Source: JACQFZ01 sp045810625
GTDB lineage: Bacteria > Pseudomonadota > Gammaproteobacteria > Acidiferrobacterales > Sulfurifustaceae
Direction of reading: 5' to 3'
DNA: 54,445 bases
Assembly (NCBI GenBank): GCA_045810625.1
Contig: JBJMVQ010000017.1
Location: 1 to 54,445 of the forward strand
The position numbers and the translations under genes are program-made. Each line of letters begins with the position of its first letter. Within the stretch, counting starts at the first letter, position 1. Under the pieces are notes generated by a model. It did not search any database. It was not told where the DNA came from and saw only the letters and a list, made by a program, of their open reading frames with translations. Positions 8,740-15,453 of this stretch are shown piece after piece.

Positions 8740-9672
8740 TCAACCGACGAAGAGCCCGACGAGATGCGCGCCAGTCATCAGCAGCCCAATGACGAGCCAG
8801 AACAGGAGCACACGCCAGACCAACGCGACCACGCCGCGAATGTGATGAGCATCGGGAATCACGCTCAAGCTCGCGACCGGCTCGTCGTATTCGCCGACCT
8901 CGCTCATACCTTCGCAGTTCTGCATATGCATCGCGCCCAGACCTGACGCAAGCAGCGGGCCGCTGTTGATATCCGACCACACGCCCATACGCCGGCGCCA
9001 GCAGTGCAGCGCTTCTTCGAAGCTGCCCATGATCGCGTACGACAGTGCGGTGATGCGCGCCGGAATCCATTGCAACAAATCGTCCAGCCGTGCCGGCGCC
9101 CAGCCGAACTCGACAAAGCGTTCGTAGCGGTGGCCCCAAAGCTTGTCGAGAATGTGCGCGAGCCGCTGCAGGATCGCGCCCGCGGGACCGAGAACCAGGA
9201 ACCAGAACAGCGGTGAAATGATCAGGGAGTTGCATTGCTTGAGCACCGCCTCGACCGTCGCGTGCGCGATTGCGGCTTCGCTCAACGTCGCCGCGCCCTT
9301 CCCCGCGAGTTGCTTGAGCTGCGCGTCCGCCTCGCGCACGTCGCCCGCGTCGATCGTCTCCGCGATCACGCGTGCGCCGTTGCCAAGTCGGTAGACGTCC
9401 AGGCAGACGTAGAGCATCAGCACGTCGAAAACGAACCCGAGCACCGGCGTTATCTGGTAGAGCACATAACGCGCGAGCACGACCGCGAGTACGATCGGGA
9501 CGATCGCGAGCAGGACCGCCGCGACGCCGTGCATGCGGGTTCCGCCGTTGAACCGCTGCTCGATCGATTCGGCCCAGTCGCGATACCAGGCAAACGGTTT
9601 GAAGCCGTGACGATCGGGTACATAACGATCGAGCGCGACGGCGAGCAGAATGGCGATGAGTATCTTGCTCAT
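8740..9672 (-). CDS. ampE: CobD/CbiB-family membrane protein, AmpE-like
   Basis: A 310-residue polytopic membrane protein of the superfamily that contains both AmpE and the B12 enzyme CbiB/CobD. The central part (SLIISPLFWFLVLGPAG, then WGHRYERF and PARLDDLLQWIPARIT) follows the shared pattern. The CbiB-specific VAENTxDG stretch is replaced here by LKQCNSLI, which argues against adenosylcobinamide-phosphate synthase activity. It sits 44 bases downstream of ampD, as in the classical ampDE operon, whose AmpE is a poorly understood inner-membrane protein linked to beta-lactamase signalling. The btuF gene immediately downstream makes a cobalamin role conceivable; I favour AmpE. Confidence 0.72.
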   Translation of the reverse strand: MSKILIAILLAVALDRYVPDRHGFKPFAWYRDWAESIEQRFNGGTRMHGVAAVLLAIVPIVLAVVLARYVLYQITPVLGFVFDVLMLYVCLDVYRLGNGARVIAETIDAGDVREADAQLKQLAGKGAATLSEAAIAHATVEAVLKQCNSLIISPLFWFLVLGPAGAILQRLAHILDKLWGHRYERFVEFGWAPARLDDLLQWIPARITALSYAIMGSFEEALHCWRRRMGVWSDINSGPLLASGLGAMHMQNCEGMSEVGEYDEPVASLSVIPDAHHIRGVVALVWRVLLFWLVIGLLMTGAHLVGLFVG

Positions 9673-9716
9673 AGTGCGTTCTTATTTATTCCAGGGGATT
9701 ACGACGCGCGCCCAAT

Positions 9717-10295
9717 TTACCGATGCGCCGGGTGCGCGGCAAGCCGCATGCCAAGCAAGGCGCGCAGCCGCGCCCAGTCGAAAAACGGCCCGGGATCGGT
9801 CTTGCGACCGGGCGCGATATCGCTATGCCCGTAGAGCCGCGTTGAGGTGATCGCCGGATAAGCGCGCATGATGTGTTTGGTGAGATCGGCCAGCACGCCA
9901 TACTGCGTGTCCTCGAACGGCGCGTCGTCGCACCCCTCGAGCTCGACACCGATCGAAAAATCATTGACGCGCGTCCGACCCTCGCACTGCGACTGCCCCG
10001 CGTGCCATGCGCGAATGTGCAGTGGGACGAATTGCACGATCTCTCCGCTCCGCCGGACGAGTAAGTGCGCCGAGACGCGCAGCTCTTTGATTTGTTCGTA
10101 ATAAGGATGCTCGGCCACGTCGAGCGAGTTGCAGAAGAGGCGTTCGATGGCAGTGCCGCCGAATTCACCCGGCGGCAAGCTGATCGCATGAACGATCAGA
10201 ACTTCGGGAACCGCGCCGACAGGACGCGCATCGCAATTCGGCGACGGCACAAAGCGCGCGCCCTCGACCAATCCGGAAGTCGCATCGACTCGCAT
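9717..10295 (-). CDS. ampD: 1,6-anhydro-N-acetylmuramyl-L-alanine amidase AmpD
   Basis: Cytosolic zinc amidase that cleaves the stem peptide from anhydro-muropeptides during peptidoglycan recycling. By removing these inducers it keeps AmpR-controlled beta-lactamase genes off. The amidase_2 fold shows the zinc histidine in LIVHAIS (His36) and the C-terminal GHSDIAPGRKTDPGP motif, which carries the second histidine and the aspartate ligand. There is no signal peptide, consistent with AmpD rather than a periplasmic amidase. The length of 192 residues is usual. It is the first gene of an ampD–ampE(–btuF) unit. Confidence 0.93.
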   Translation of the reverse strand: MRVDATSGLVEGARFVPSPNCDARPVGAVPEVLIVHAISLPPGEFGGTAIERLFCNSLDVAEHPYYEQIKELRVSAHLLVRRSGEIVQFVPLHIRAWHAGQSQCEGRTRVNDFSIGVELEGCDDAPFEDTQYGVLADLTKHIMRAYPAITSTRLYGHSDIAPGRKTDPGPFFDWARLRALLGMRLAAHPAHR

Positions 10296-10523
10296 GTCGC
10301 TACTATAGCCCCTCCGAAAAAGGAGGCTACCACAATCTACCTACGAGCGCGGAGTTAACTAAAAGGGAAACAGTTACAAATAAACCGGCCCCGCGAGCGA
10401 CGGCGGACGGCGACCGACATGCGCGGATCCGGGACCGACGACCTCACGCATCGTCGGCACAATCGACTGTCGACGTCTTACGACTGCCGGCGTCTTACGA
10501 GCGATGCCCGGACTTCGGGCTTG

Positions 10524-10724
10524 CTACTCGATCACGAAGGATATCTTCGCGCGAACCCGATACTCCGTAATTCGGTTGTTTTCCACTATCGCCTGCAGAT
10601 CGTCGACATAGACGGACTTGATGTTGCGCACGGTCTGTCCCGCCTCCTGCAGCGCGACGCTGGTCGCGTCTTCCCAGCCCTTGCTTGACTGCGCAAGTAT
10701 TTCGATGACTTTCACGACGGCCAT
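10524..10724 (-). CDS. Dodecin family flavin-binding protein
   Basis: A 66-residue protein matching dodecins, small beta-alpha-beta-beta proteins that assemble into hollow dodecamers binding FMN, riboflavin or CoA. The visible family pattern is VVKVIEILAQSSKGWEDA, then ALQEAG, then a VYVDDLQAIVENN segment and a YRVRAKISFVIE strand. It appears monocistronic. A GC-rich 5-bp hairpin (10506-10520) lies just beyond the stop but has no T-tract. A 14-bp palindrome lies about 50 bases upstream of the start. Confidence 0.93.
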   Translation of the reverse strand: MAVVKVIEILAQSSKGWEDATSVALQEAGQTVRNIKSVYVDDLQAIVENNRITEYRVRAKISFVIE

Positions 10725-10773
10725 GATCGCTCTCCTGCAATCAACAGCCCCAATACGCTACCGAGGCGCCGTT

Positions 10774-10787
10774 CGAATTTAAATTCG
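10774..10787. promoter_or_regulatory. 14-bp perfect palindrome upstream of the dodecin gene
   Basis: CGAATTTAAATTCG is perfectly self-complementary and AT-rich in an otherwise GC-rich intergenic region, 50 bases upstream of the dodecin start codon. It could be an operator, but no cognate regulator can be named. A separate inverted repeat (GCCCT..TGACC / GGTCA..GGGC, 10811-10835) lies slightly further upstream. Confidence 0.3.
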
Positions 10788-10951
10788 GATGATCACCTTG
10801 CTTCGGACTCGCCCTATGACCACCAAGGTCAGGGCATGCTAGCGGCGCGCTCGATACGCCGCCTTTGTTCTGCCGCTCCGGCGTATCAACATTAAGAATG
10901 GAGCCTACGCGACTGGGCGCTGTAACAGTTTCCGGTCCGCTTTTGGTGGGT

Positions 10952-11027
<76 letters not shown>

Positions 11028-11090
11028 TGGGAAACACAAGGTGAGGTAAATAGCATACCATCCCGCTGCGACGGGGACGACACGCAATCG

Positions 11091-11519
11091 CTACTTTTTG
11101 CCGTTGCGACGAATTCGAATGATCACATCCACGCCGCGAAGCTCCGCGTTTTCCGGCAACGCGGGCAAGCTGCTGATGTCGACCTCGGCTGCGTCGATAT
11201 CGGTCAGTTCTCCGCTGACTTCATCATAAAGGTGGTGGTGCGGCGCGGTGTTCGGGTCGTAAAACACGCGGGTCGGATCGGCGATGACTTCCCGAATGAT
11301 GCCCTTACTGGCGAGTAATCCAAGCGTGTTGTACACCGTCGCTTTGGAGACGTTGGGAGTGTCCTTGTTGACAGTTCGAAACAAGTCCTCTGCCGCGAGG
11401 TGCGTGCCACGCGCAAATAGCGTTCGGGTAATAAGCACGCGCTGCGCCGTCGGGCTGATTCCCCGCTCGCGCAGTAAGGACGAAACCTCAGAGTCGGTGT
11501 AGTTCCTCGGTTCGAACAT
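11091..11519 (-). CDS. Fur-family transcriptional regulator, cysteine-free, Irr-like
   Basis: A 142-residue DNA-binding regulator. The N-terminal winged-helix domain contains ISPTAQRVLI and the recognition region NVSKATVYNTL. The C-terminal dimerisation domain has a histidine cluster, HHHLYDE (His94-96), followed by GELTDID. The protein has no cysteine at all, so the structural zinc CxxC pairs of Fur, Zur and PerR are missing. The histidine-rich motif and the missing CxxC resemble Irr, the haem- and iron-responsive branch of the family. The effector cannot be decided from sequence. A 17-bp near-palindrome lies directly upstream of its start and suggests autoregulation. The neighbours (tRNA-Thr, thiO-like gene) do not reveal its regulon. 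Confidence 0.88.
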   Translation of the reverse strand: MFEPRNYTDSEVSSLLRERGISPTAQRVLITRTLFARGTHLAAEDLFRTVNKDTPNVSKATVYNTLGLLASKGIIREVIADPTRVFYDPNTAPHHHLYDEVSGELTDIDAAEVDISSLPALPENAELRGVDVIIRIRRNGKK

Positions 11520-11524
11520 GATAT

Positions 11525-11541
11525 TTTAGACTAAGTATAAA
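11525..11541. promoter_or_regulatory. Candidate Fur/Irr-type operator over the regulator's promoter
   Basis: TTTAGACT-A-AGTATAAA is an 8-1-8 inverted repeat with a single mismatched position, five bases upstream of the fur-like start codon. On the minus strand it contains TATACT, a good -10 element, so binding there should block the promoter. If that -10 is used, the mRNA would have a very short leader. The symmetry and size resemble known Fur, PerR and Irr boxes; no binding data are implied. Confidence 0.5.
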
Positions 11542-11557
11542 CAAATTCCTTGATAAT

Positions 11558-12673
11558 CTAACTATGTTGCACCATCAGCGCCGATCGGTCTAGTCGAAAG
11601 GGCGTGGGATCCATCGCCGGTTCTTTCCCTAAGACCAAATCGACCGCCATTCGTGCAGTAGCGGGACCGGTGGCAAAGCCATTTCGATAGTGCCCTGCAC
11701 ATACGTATAGCCCGCGAGCGGCCGGGTGCTCTCCAATAAAGGGAAGATCGTCGGGCGAGCTCGGACGCAAGCCCGCCCAATGCCCAACAACTCCAAAATC
11801 AGCGAGCTCGGGCGCCAGGTCGACCGCAGCTTCGTAGAGGGAGCGGCGGCCTTCATCAGTAATCGACTTGTCGAACCCGACGTCCTCGATTGTGCTGCCA
11901 ACCAGAATGTGTCCGTCGCTCCTCGGTACTAGGTAGCGGTAGCGTCGAACCACGACATGGTTAAGAAAATTAGCAGGTCCTTTGAGCAACAATATCTGGC
12001 CACGCACGGGACGAACTGTCAGTTCCACACCTAGCTTTGCGAGAAGTGTGCCGGTCCACGCCCCGGTAGCAACGATGCAACGGCCGGTGGGGATCCGGCC
12101 ATTCGTCGTGTTAACTGCGCAAAGTTTGCCTCGATCTACCTCGAAACCCACGACCTCGCAGCCTTCTCGAATCGCTACCCCGGCCGTTGCTAAAGCGATG
12201 CGCAGGGCTTTAACCAGACGTGAGTTTCGAACCTGTGCAAGACGCGTTAAGAGCAGGCCGCCGGATACTCCAATAAGATGCGGTTCCATCCGATGAATCT
12301 CTGCGGCGCCGACGAATCGGTACTCCTCGGCGGCGAATAGTCGTTTGAGGCGGGCGTCTGATTCCGGTCCGTTTCTGTCAGGGTCGGCGATAATCAAACC
12401 GCTTTGCCGCCATTCGATGTCGATCCCGCTCTTCTCCTCCAACTCAGGAATCATTGCGGCGTACTCGGCGTGACTCGAGCGCGTGAGCGCGAATATGCTC
12501 GGCGGATAGCGAGTTGGATAAAGCGGCGATGCAATCCCGGCGCCGGCCCAGGAGGACTCTTTCCCGACAGCTTGTCTGTCCAACACTACCGTCTGAACGC
12601 CCTGTGCGCGCAAGTTCTTGGCGCACAACAAGCCGATCACTCCTCCTCCAATAACCACGACGGATTCGGACAT
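11558..12673 (-). CDS. thiO: FAD-dependent oxidoreductase, ThiO-like (glycine oxidase family)
   Basis: A D-amino-acid-oxidase-fold flavoprotein of 371 residues. The N-terminal dinucleotide-binding motif VVVIGGGVIGLLCA is followed by WAGAGIASPLYP. A conserved C-terminal region includes WAGLRPSSPDDLPFIG and GHYRNGFATGPATA, typical of glycine oxidase ThiO, which makes iminoglycine for the thiazole of thiamine. The start at 12673 has a GAGGG ribosome-binding site five bases upstream; an extension to 12715 is possible but less convincing. No other thiamine gene is nearby, so a general D-amino-acid or glycine oxidase role is possible. It lies just upstream of the fur-like gene on the same strand. 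Confidence 0.82.
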   Translation of the reverse strand: MSESVVVIGGGVIGLLCAKNLRAQGVQTVVLDRQAVGKESSWAGAGIASPLYPTRYPPSIFALTRSSHAEYAAMIPELEEKSGIDIEWRQSGLIIADPDRNGPESDARLKRLFAAEEYRFVGAAEIHRMEPHLIGVSGGLLLTRLAQVRNSRLVKALRIALATAGVAIREGCEVVGFEVDRGKLCAVNTTNGRIPTGRCIVATGAWTGTLLAKLGVELTVRPVRGQILLLKGPANFLNHVVVRRYRYLVPRSDGHILVGSTIEDVGFDKSITDEGRRSLYEAAVDLAPELADFGVVGHWAGLRPSSPDDLPFIGEHPAARGLYVCAGHYRNGFATGPATARMAVDLVLGKEPAMDPTPFRLDRSALMVQHS

Positions 12674-12882
12674 CAAACCCTCACGTTTGTGTTGCCCGGT
12701 GACAATTTGCGGCAATTGCGGGTCGCTTAGCCCCGATTAGACTTCACTGAATACCGAGCCAGCAACTCGATTTTTCGCTGAAAAAAACCATCCAGTAGGT
12801 CCGGTCGGAACAACCGATGATCACAGACGAAAAAATCGTTAAGCCAATTGTCCGCCATAGCGAGCCGCTCGTCGGTCAAATA

Positions 12883-13449
12883 ATGCAGAGCCTCGTTCCG
12901 TCTGTCTCCGTAAAAAAGCCGTTCGTCGGAAGTGGCCATCTTACACGCGGTTTTACGTTCATAGAACTGCTCGTTACCGTCACGGTGGCCGGAATACTCA
13001 TGATGGTCGCCGTGCCGGCAATGACGAGCTTCGTACGCTCGAACCGACTCGCCGGCCTCACCAACGAATTCATCGCCGACCTCCAACTCGCTCGCAGCGA
13101 AGCCATCAAACGCGGCGCGAATATCGTCGTGTGCAAGTCAACGGACGGCGGCACCTGCACCGGCGGCGGAACGTGGAACAGTGGCTGGGTCGTTTTTGCC
13201 GACATGGACAGCAGCGGCACCTGGACACAGACGCCCGGTCAGGAAGACGCCCGAATCAAGGTTCACGAGGCGCTGTCCGGCGACACGGCAATGAGCGCTG
13301 CCGCCGCAAACACCATGATCTTCACCCGTGGTGGCCTGCTCGGCGCTGGCACGGGCGACTACACGCTTTGTGATCCGAAATTACATAAAGGGCGAACCAT
13401 CAACCTTCAGCCGACAGGTCGCCTGTCGCTCAAGGACATCAACTGCTGA
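12883..13449 (+). CDS. fimT: Minor pilin, FimT/FimU (GspH) family
   Basis: First gene of the minor-pilin operon. The type III prepilin signal is clear: a basic leader ending in LTRG, then FTFIELLVTV with Glu at mature position 5, followed by a hydrophobic helix. The GspH-type globular domain follows, with LARSEAIKRGANIVVCKS and GWVVFADMD. The product would prime pilus assembly as part of the tip complex after cleavage by PilD. With ATG 12883 it has 188 residues; ATG 12817 is in frame but gives an unusually long leader. The stop overlaps the pilV ATG (TGATG). Confidence 0.88.
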   Translation: MQSLVPSVSVKKPFVGSGHLTRGFTFIELLVTVTVAGILMMVAVPAMTSFVRSNRLAGLTNEFIADLQLARSEAIKRGANIVVCKSTDGGTCTGGGTWNSGWVVFADMDSSGTWTQTPGQEDARIKVHEALSGDTAMSAAAANTMIFTRGGLLGAGTGDYTLCDPKLHKGRTINLQPTGRLSLKDINC

Positions 13450-13913
13450 TGAAACCAAACACAAACAATAATCGCGGGTACCAAGGTTTCAGCCTCATCG
13501 AGGTGCTCGTGACGCTGGTCGTTCTGTCCATCGGACTGCTTGGGCTCGCGATGCTGCAGCTCGAAAGCCTCAAGCACAACACCGACGCGTATTTCCGCAC
13601 GCAAGCCACGATGCTCGCTTACGAGATCATCGATCGCATGCGCGCCAACGGGGATGCGGCCCGGAATGGCAGTTATGTCGCTGCCGCCGCTCCTGCCGAC
13701 GAAGATTGCGGCGATCTCGGGGGGACGGGATGCGACTCACAAGCTCGACTCGCGAACTACGATCTCAGCGTCTGGTACAACAAGCTGGCCGCGGCGTTAC
13801 CGGCGGATGCGACGCCATCGAGCATCACGCAAGTCGGCAATCAAATTACGGTGACCATCCGCTGGAAGGAGCGCGAAGTTTCCAAACAACGCGACTGGGT
13901 GGTCGAGTTATGA
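13449..13913 (+). CDS. pilV: Type IV pilus minor pilin PilV
   Basis: A 154-residue prepilin-like protein. The leader ends in YQG, followed by FSLIEVLVTLVVLSIGLLGLA, the hydrophobic helix typical of PilV. The LESLKHNTDAYFRTQA and YEIIDRMRAN segments are also PilV hallmarks. It is a tip-complex minor pilin needed for assembly and for display of PilY1. It overlaps fimT by one base and pilW by four bases, so the operon is translationally coupled. Confidence 0.93.
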   Translation: MKPNTNNNRGYQGFSLIEVLVTLVVLSIGLLGLAMLQLESLKHNTDAYFRTQATMLAYEIIDRMRANGDAARNGSYVAAAAPADEDCGDLGGTGCDSQARLANYDLSVWYNKLAAALPADATPSSITQVGNQITVTIRWKEREVSKQRDWVVEL

Positions 13914-14977
13914 ACCAGCCGATTACAAGAACTGCCGCGCGCGGCATGAGCATCGTGGAACTCATGGTCGCGATCACCATTGGATTGATCATTTTGGCGG
14001 CCGTGTCGACCGTTTTTGTTTCGAGCAAATCGAACTACACGACACAGGAGAGCTCGGCACGCCTTCAGGAAAGCGCGCGATTCGCAATGAACTTCATCAG
14101 TCAGGATCTGCGGATGGCGGGTTATTTCGGATGCGCTGACGATCTTCAAACTATCCATAACAACCTCAACCCGGGCGGAATCTCTCCGGCGTTCGATTTC
14201 TCGATACCGATCGAGGGAAGCGAAGCCGGCACCACCGTGTTTTATCCGTCGGGCAGCGCGACGAAATTCCCAACCACGGGCGCAGCCGCTACGTCTCAAG
14301 CTGCCAACTGTCCCGGCTTTGTCGGCGGCCGATGCACGGGCACGGACGCGTTCGCCCTTCGCAGGGCCGATCCTGCCAGCATCAGCCTCACCACCGCCAT
14401 GCCGAACACATCGGCCGCTCTCTTCATCGAGCCGAACAACGGGCTGCAGATCGGCGACATCATATTGCTTTCTGATTGCGCCGGCGCCGAATTGTTCCAG
14501 ATCACGAACATACAGAACAACGTCGGGCCCAACTCCGACAAGCAAGGCGTCGTGCACAACACGGGCGGCGGCTCGCCTTCGCCCGGAAATGCGCAGAAAT
14601 TCGAGCGGGCGTACGGCCCCCCCGGCGCCAAGATCATGAAATTCGTTCAACGCGCCTACTACATCGGCACGGGCACGAACGGTCAACCGACGCTTTTTCG
14701 CCAGAACCTGGATGGCACAAACCTCCAAGAACTGGTCGAGGGTATCGAAGACATGCAGGTGACGTTCGGTTACGGCAGTTACGGCGACAAAACACCGCGC
14801 GTCTACCTGCCCGCTAACGATGGGTCGCTCGGTGCCACGAAGGCGAACTGGTCGAATGTGGTGAGCGCTCGAATCGAAATAACGGCGCGCCCAGTCCTCG
14901 ATACGAGCCCGAACAATCCGAACAAGGTTCAACCGAAGACGTTCGTCTCGACCATTTTCATGAGAAACCTAAAGTGA
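13910..14977 (+). CDS. pilW: Type IV pilus minor pilin PilW
   Basis: A 355-residue minor pilin. The prepilin leader ends in AARG, then MSIVELMVAITIGL with Glu at position 5. A long extracytoplasmic domain follows, containing ARFAMNFISQDLRMAGYFGC near the start and a C-terminal region ending in FVSTIFMRNLK, as in PilW. It should form the pilus tip with FimT, PilV, PilX and PilY1. The start overlaps the pilV stop (ATGA) and the stop overlaps the pilX GTG. Confidence 0.93.
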   Translation: MNQPITRTAARGMSIVELMVAITIGLIILAAVSTVFVSSKSNYTTQESSARLQESARFAMNFISQDLRMAGYFGCADDLQTIHNNLNPGGISPAFDFSIPIEGSEAGTTVFYPSGSATKFPTTGAAATSQAANCPGFVGGRCTGTDAFALRRADPASISLTTAMPNTSAALFIEPNNGLQIGDIILLSDCAGAELFQITNIQNNVGPNSDKQGVVHNTGGGSPSPGNAQKFERAYGPPGAKIMKFVQRAYYIGTGTNGQPTLFRQNLDGTNLQELVEGIEDMQVTFGYGSYGDKTPRVYLPANDGSLGATKANWSNVVSARIEITARPVLDTSPNNPNKVQPKTFVSTIFMRNLK

Positions 14978-15441
14978 CGATGCTCCCCACGACGCCCGGC
15001 CGTCTCCCGAACCCCGGCCACGAAAAAGGGGCGACCTTGGTAACAGCCCTCGTGATCCTGCTGATCCTCACGATTATCGGCATCGCCGCGATGCGCACTT
15101 CGTCGTTCGAAGAACGGATGGCGGGCAACATTCAGGACACGACGTATGCCTTCGAAGCCGCGGAGTCGGGCCTGAATCGGGCGATGAACGAAGGCGGAAC
15201 GCTCAGCCTGACGACCGAAGTCACCCGGAATTACACCTTCGGCGCTGCGCGAGCGGAAACCAAAACCAAATTCAATGAGTTCGCGCCGCCCAAGCGCGGT
15301 TCAGGCTACAGCGTGACCAGTTTCGATGCGGCGAATTTCGATCAGACCAGCACAGGCATGATGGGCGACGACGCGTCCAAGAACGTCGCCAAGTCTGTAG
15401 TTCATCGCGGTGTCGAACAAATCGTACCCAAAGCGCAGTAA
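14974..15441 (+). CDS. pilX: Type IV pilus minor pilin PilX
   Basis: A 155-residue protein with the PilX N-terminal pattern: GATLVTALVILLILTIIGI, then AAMRTSSFEERMAGN and the AFEAAESGLNRA motif. PilX pilins carry a modified leader, and the expected glutamate is not obvious here, as is usual for this family. The start is the GTG overlapping the pilW stop (GTGA); ATG 14980 is an in-frame alternative. PilX belongs to the tip priming complex with PilY1, whose gene begins 12 bases downstream. Confidence 0.92.
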   Translation: MTMLPTTPGRLPNPGHEKGATLVTALVILLILTIIGIAAMRTSSFEERMAGNIQDTTYAFEAAESGLNRAMNEGGTLSLTTEVTRNYTFGAARAETKTKFNEFAPPKRGSGYSVTSFDAANFDQTSTGMMGDDASKNVAKSVVHRGVEQIVPKAQ

Positions 15442-15453
15442 CGCAGGTGTTCT

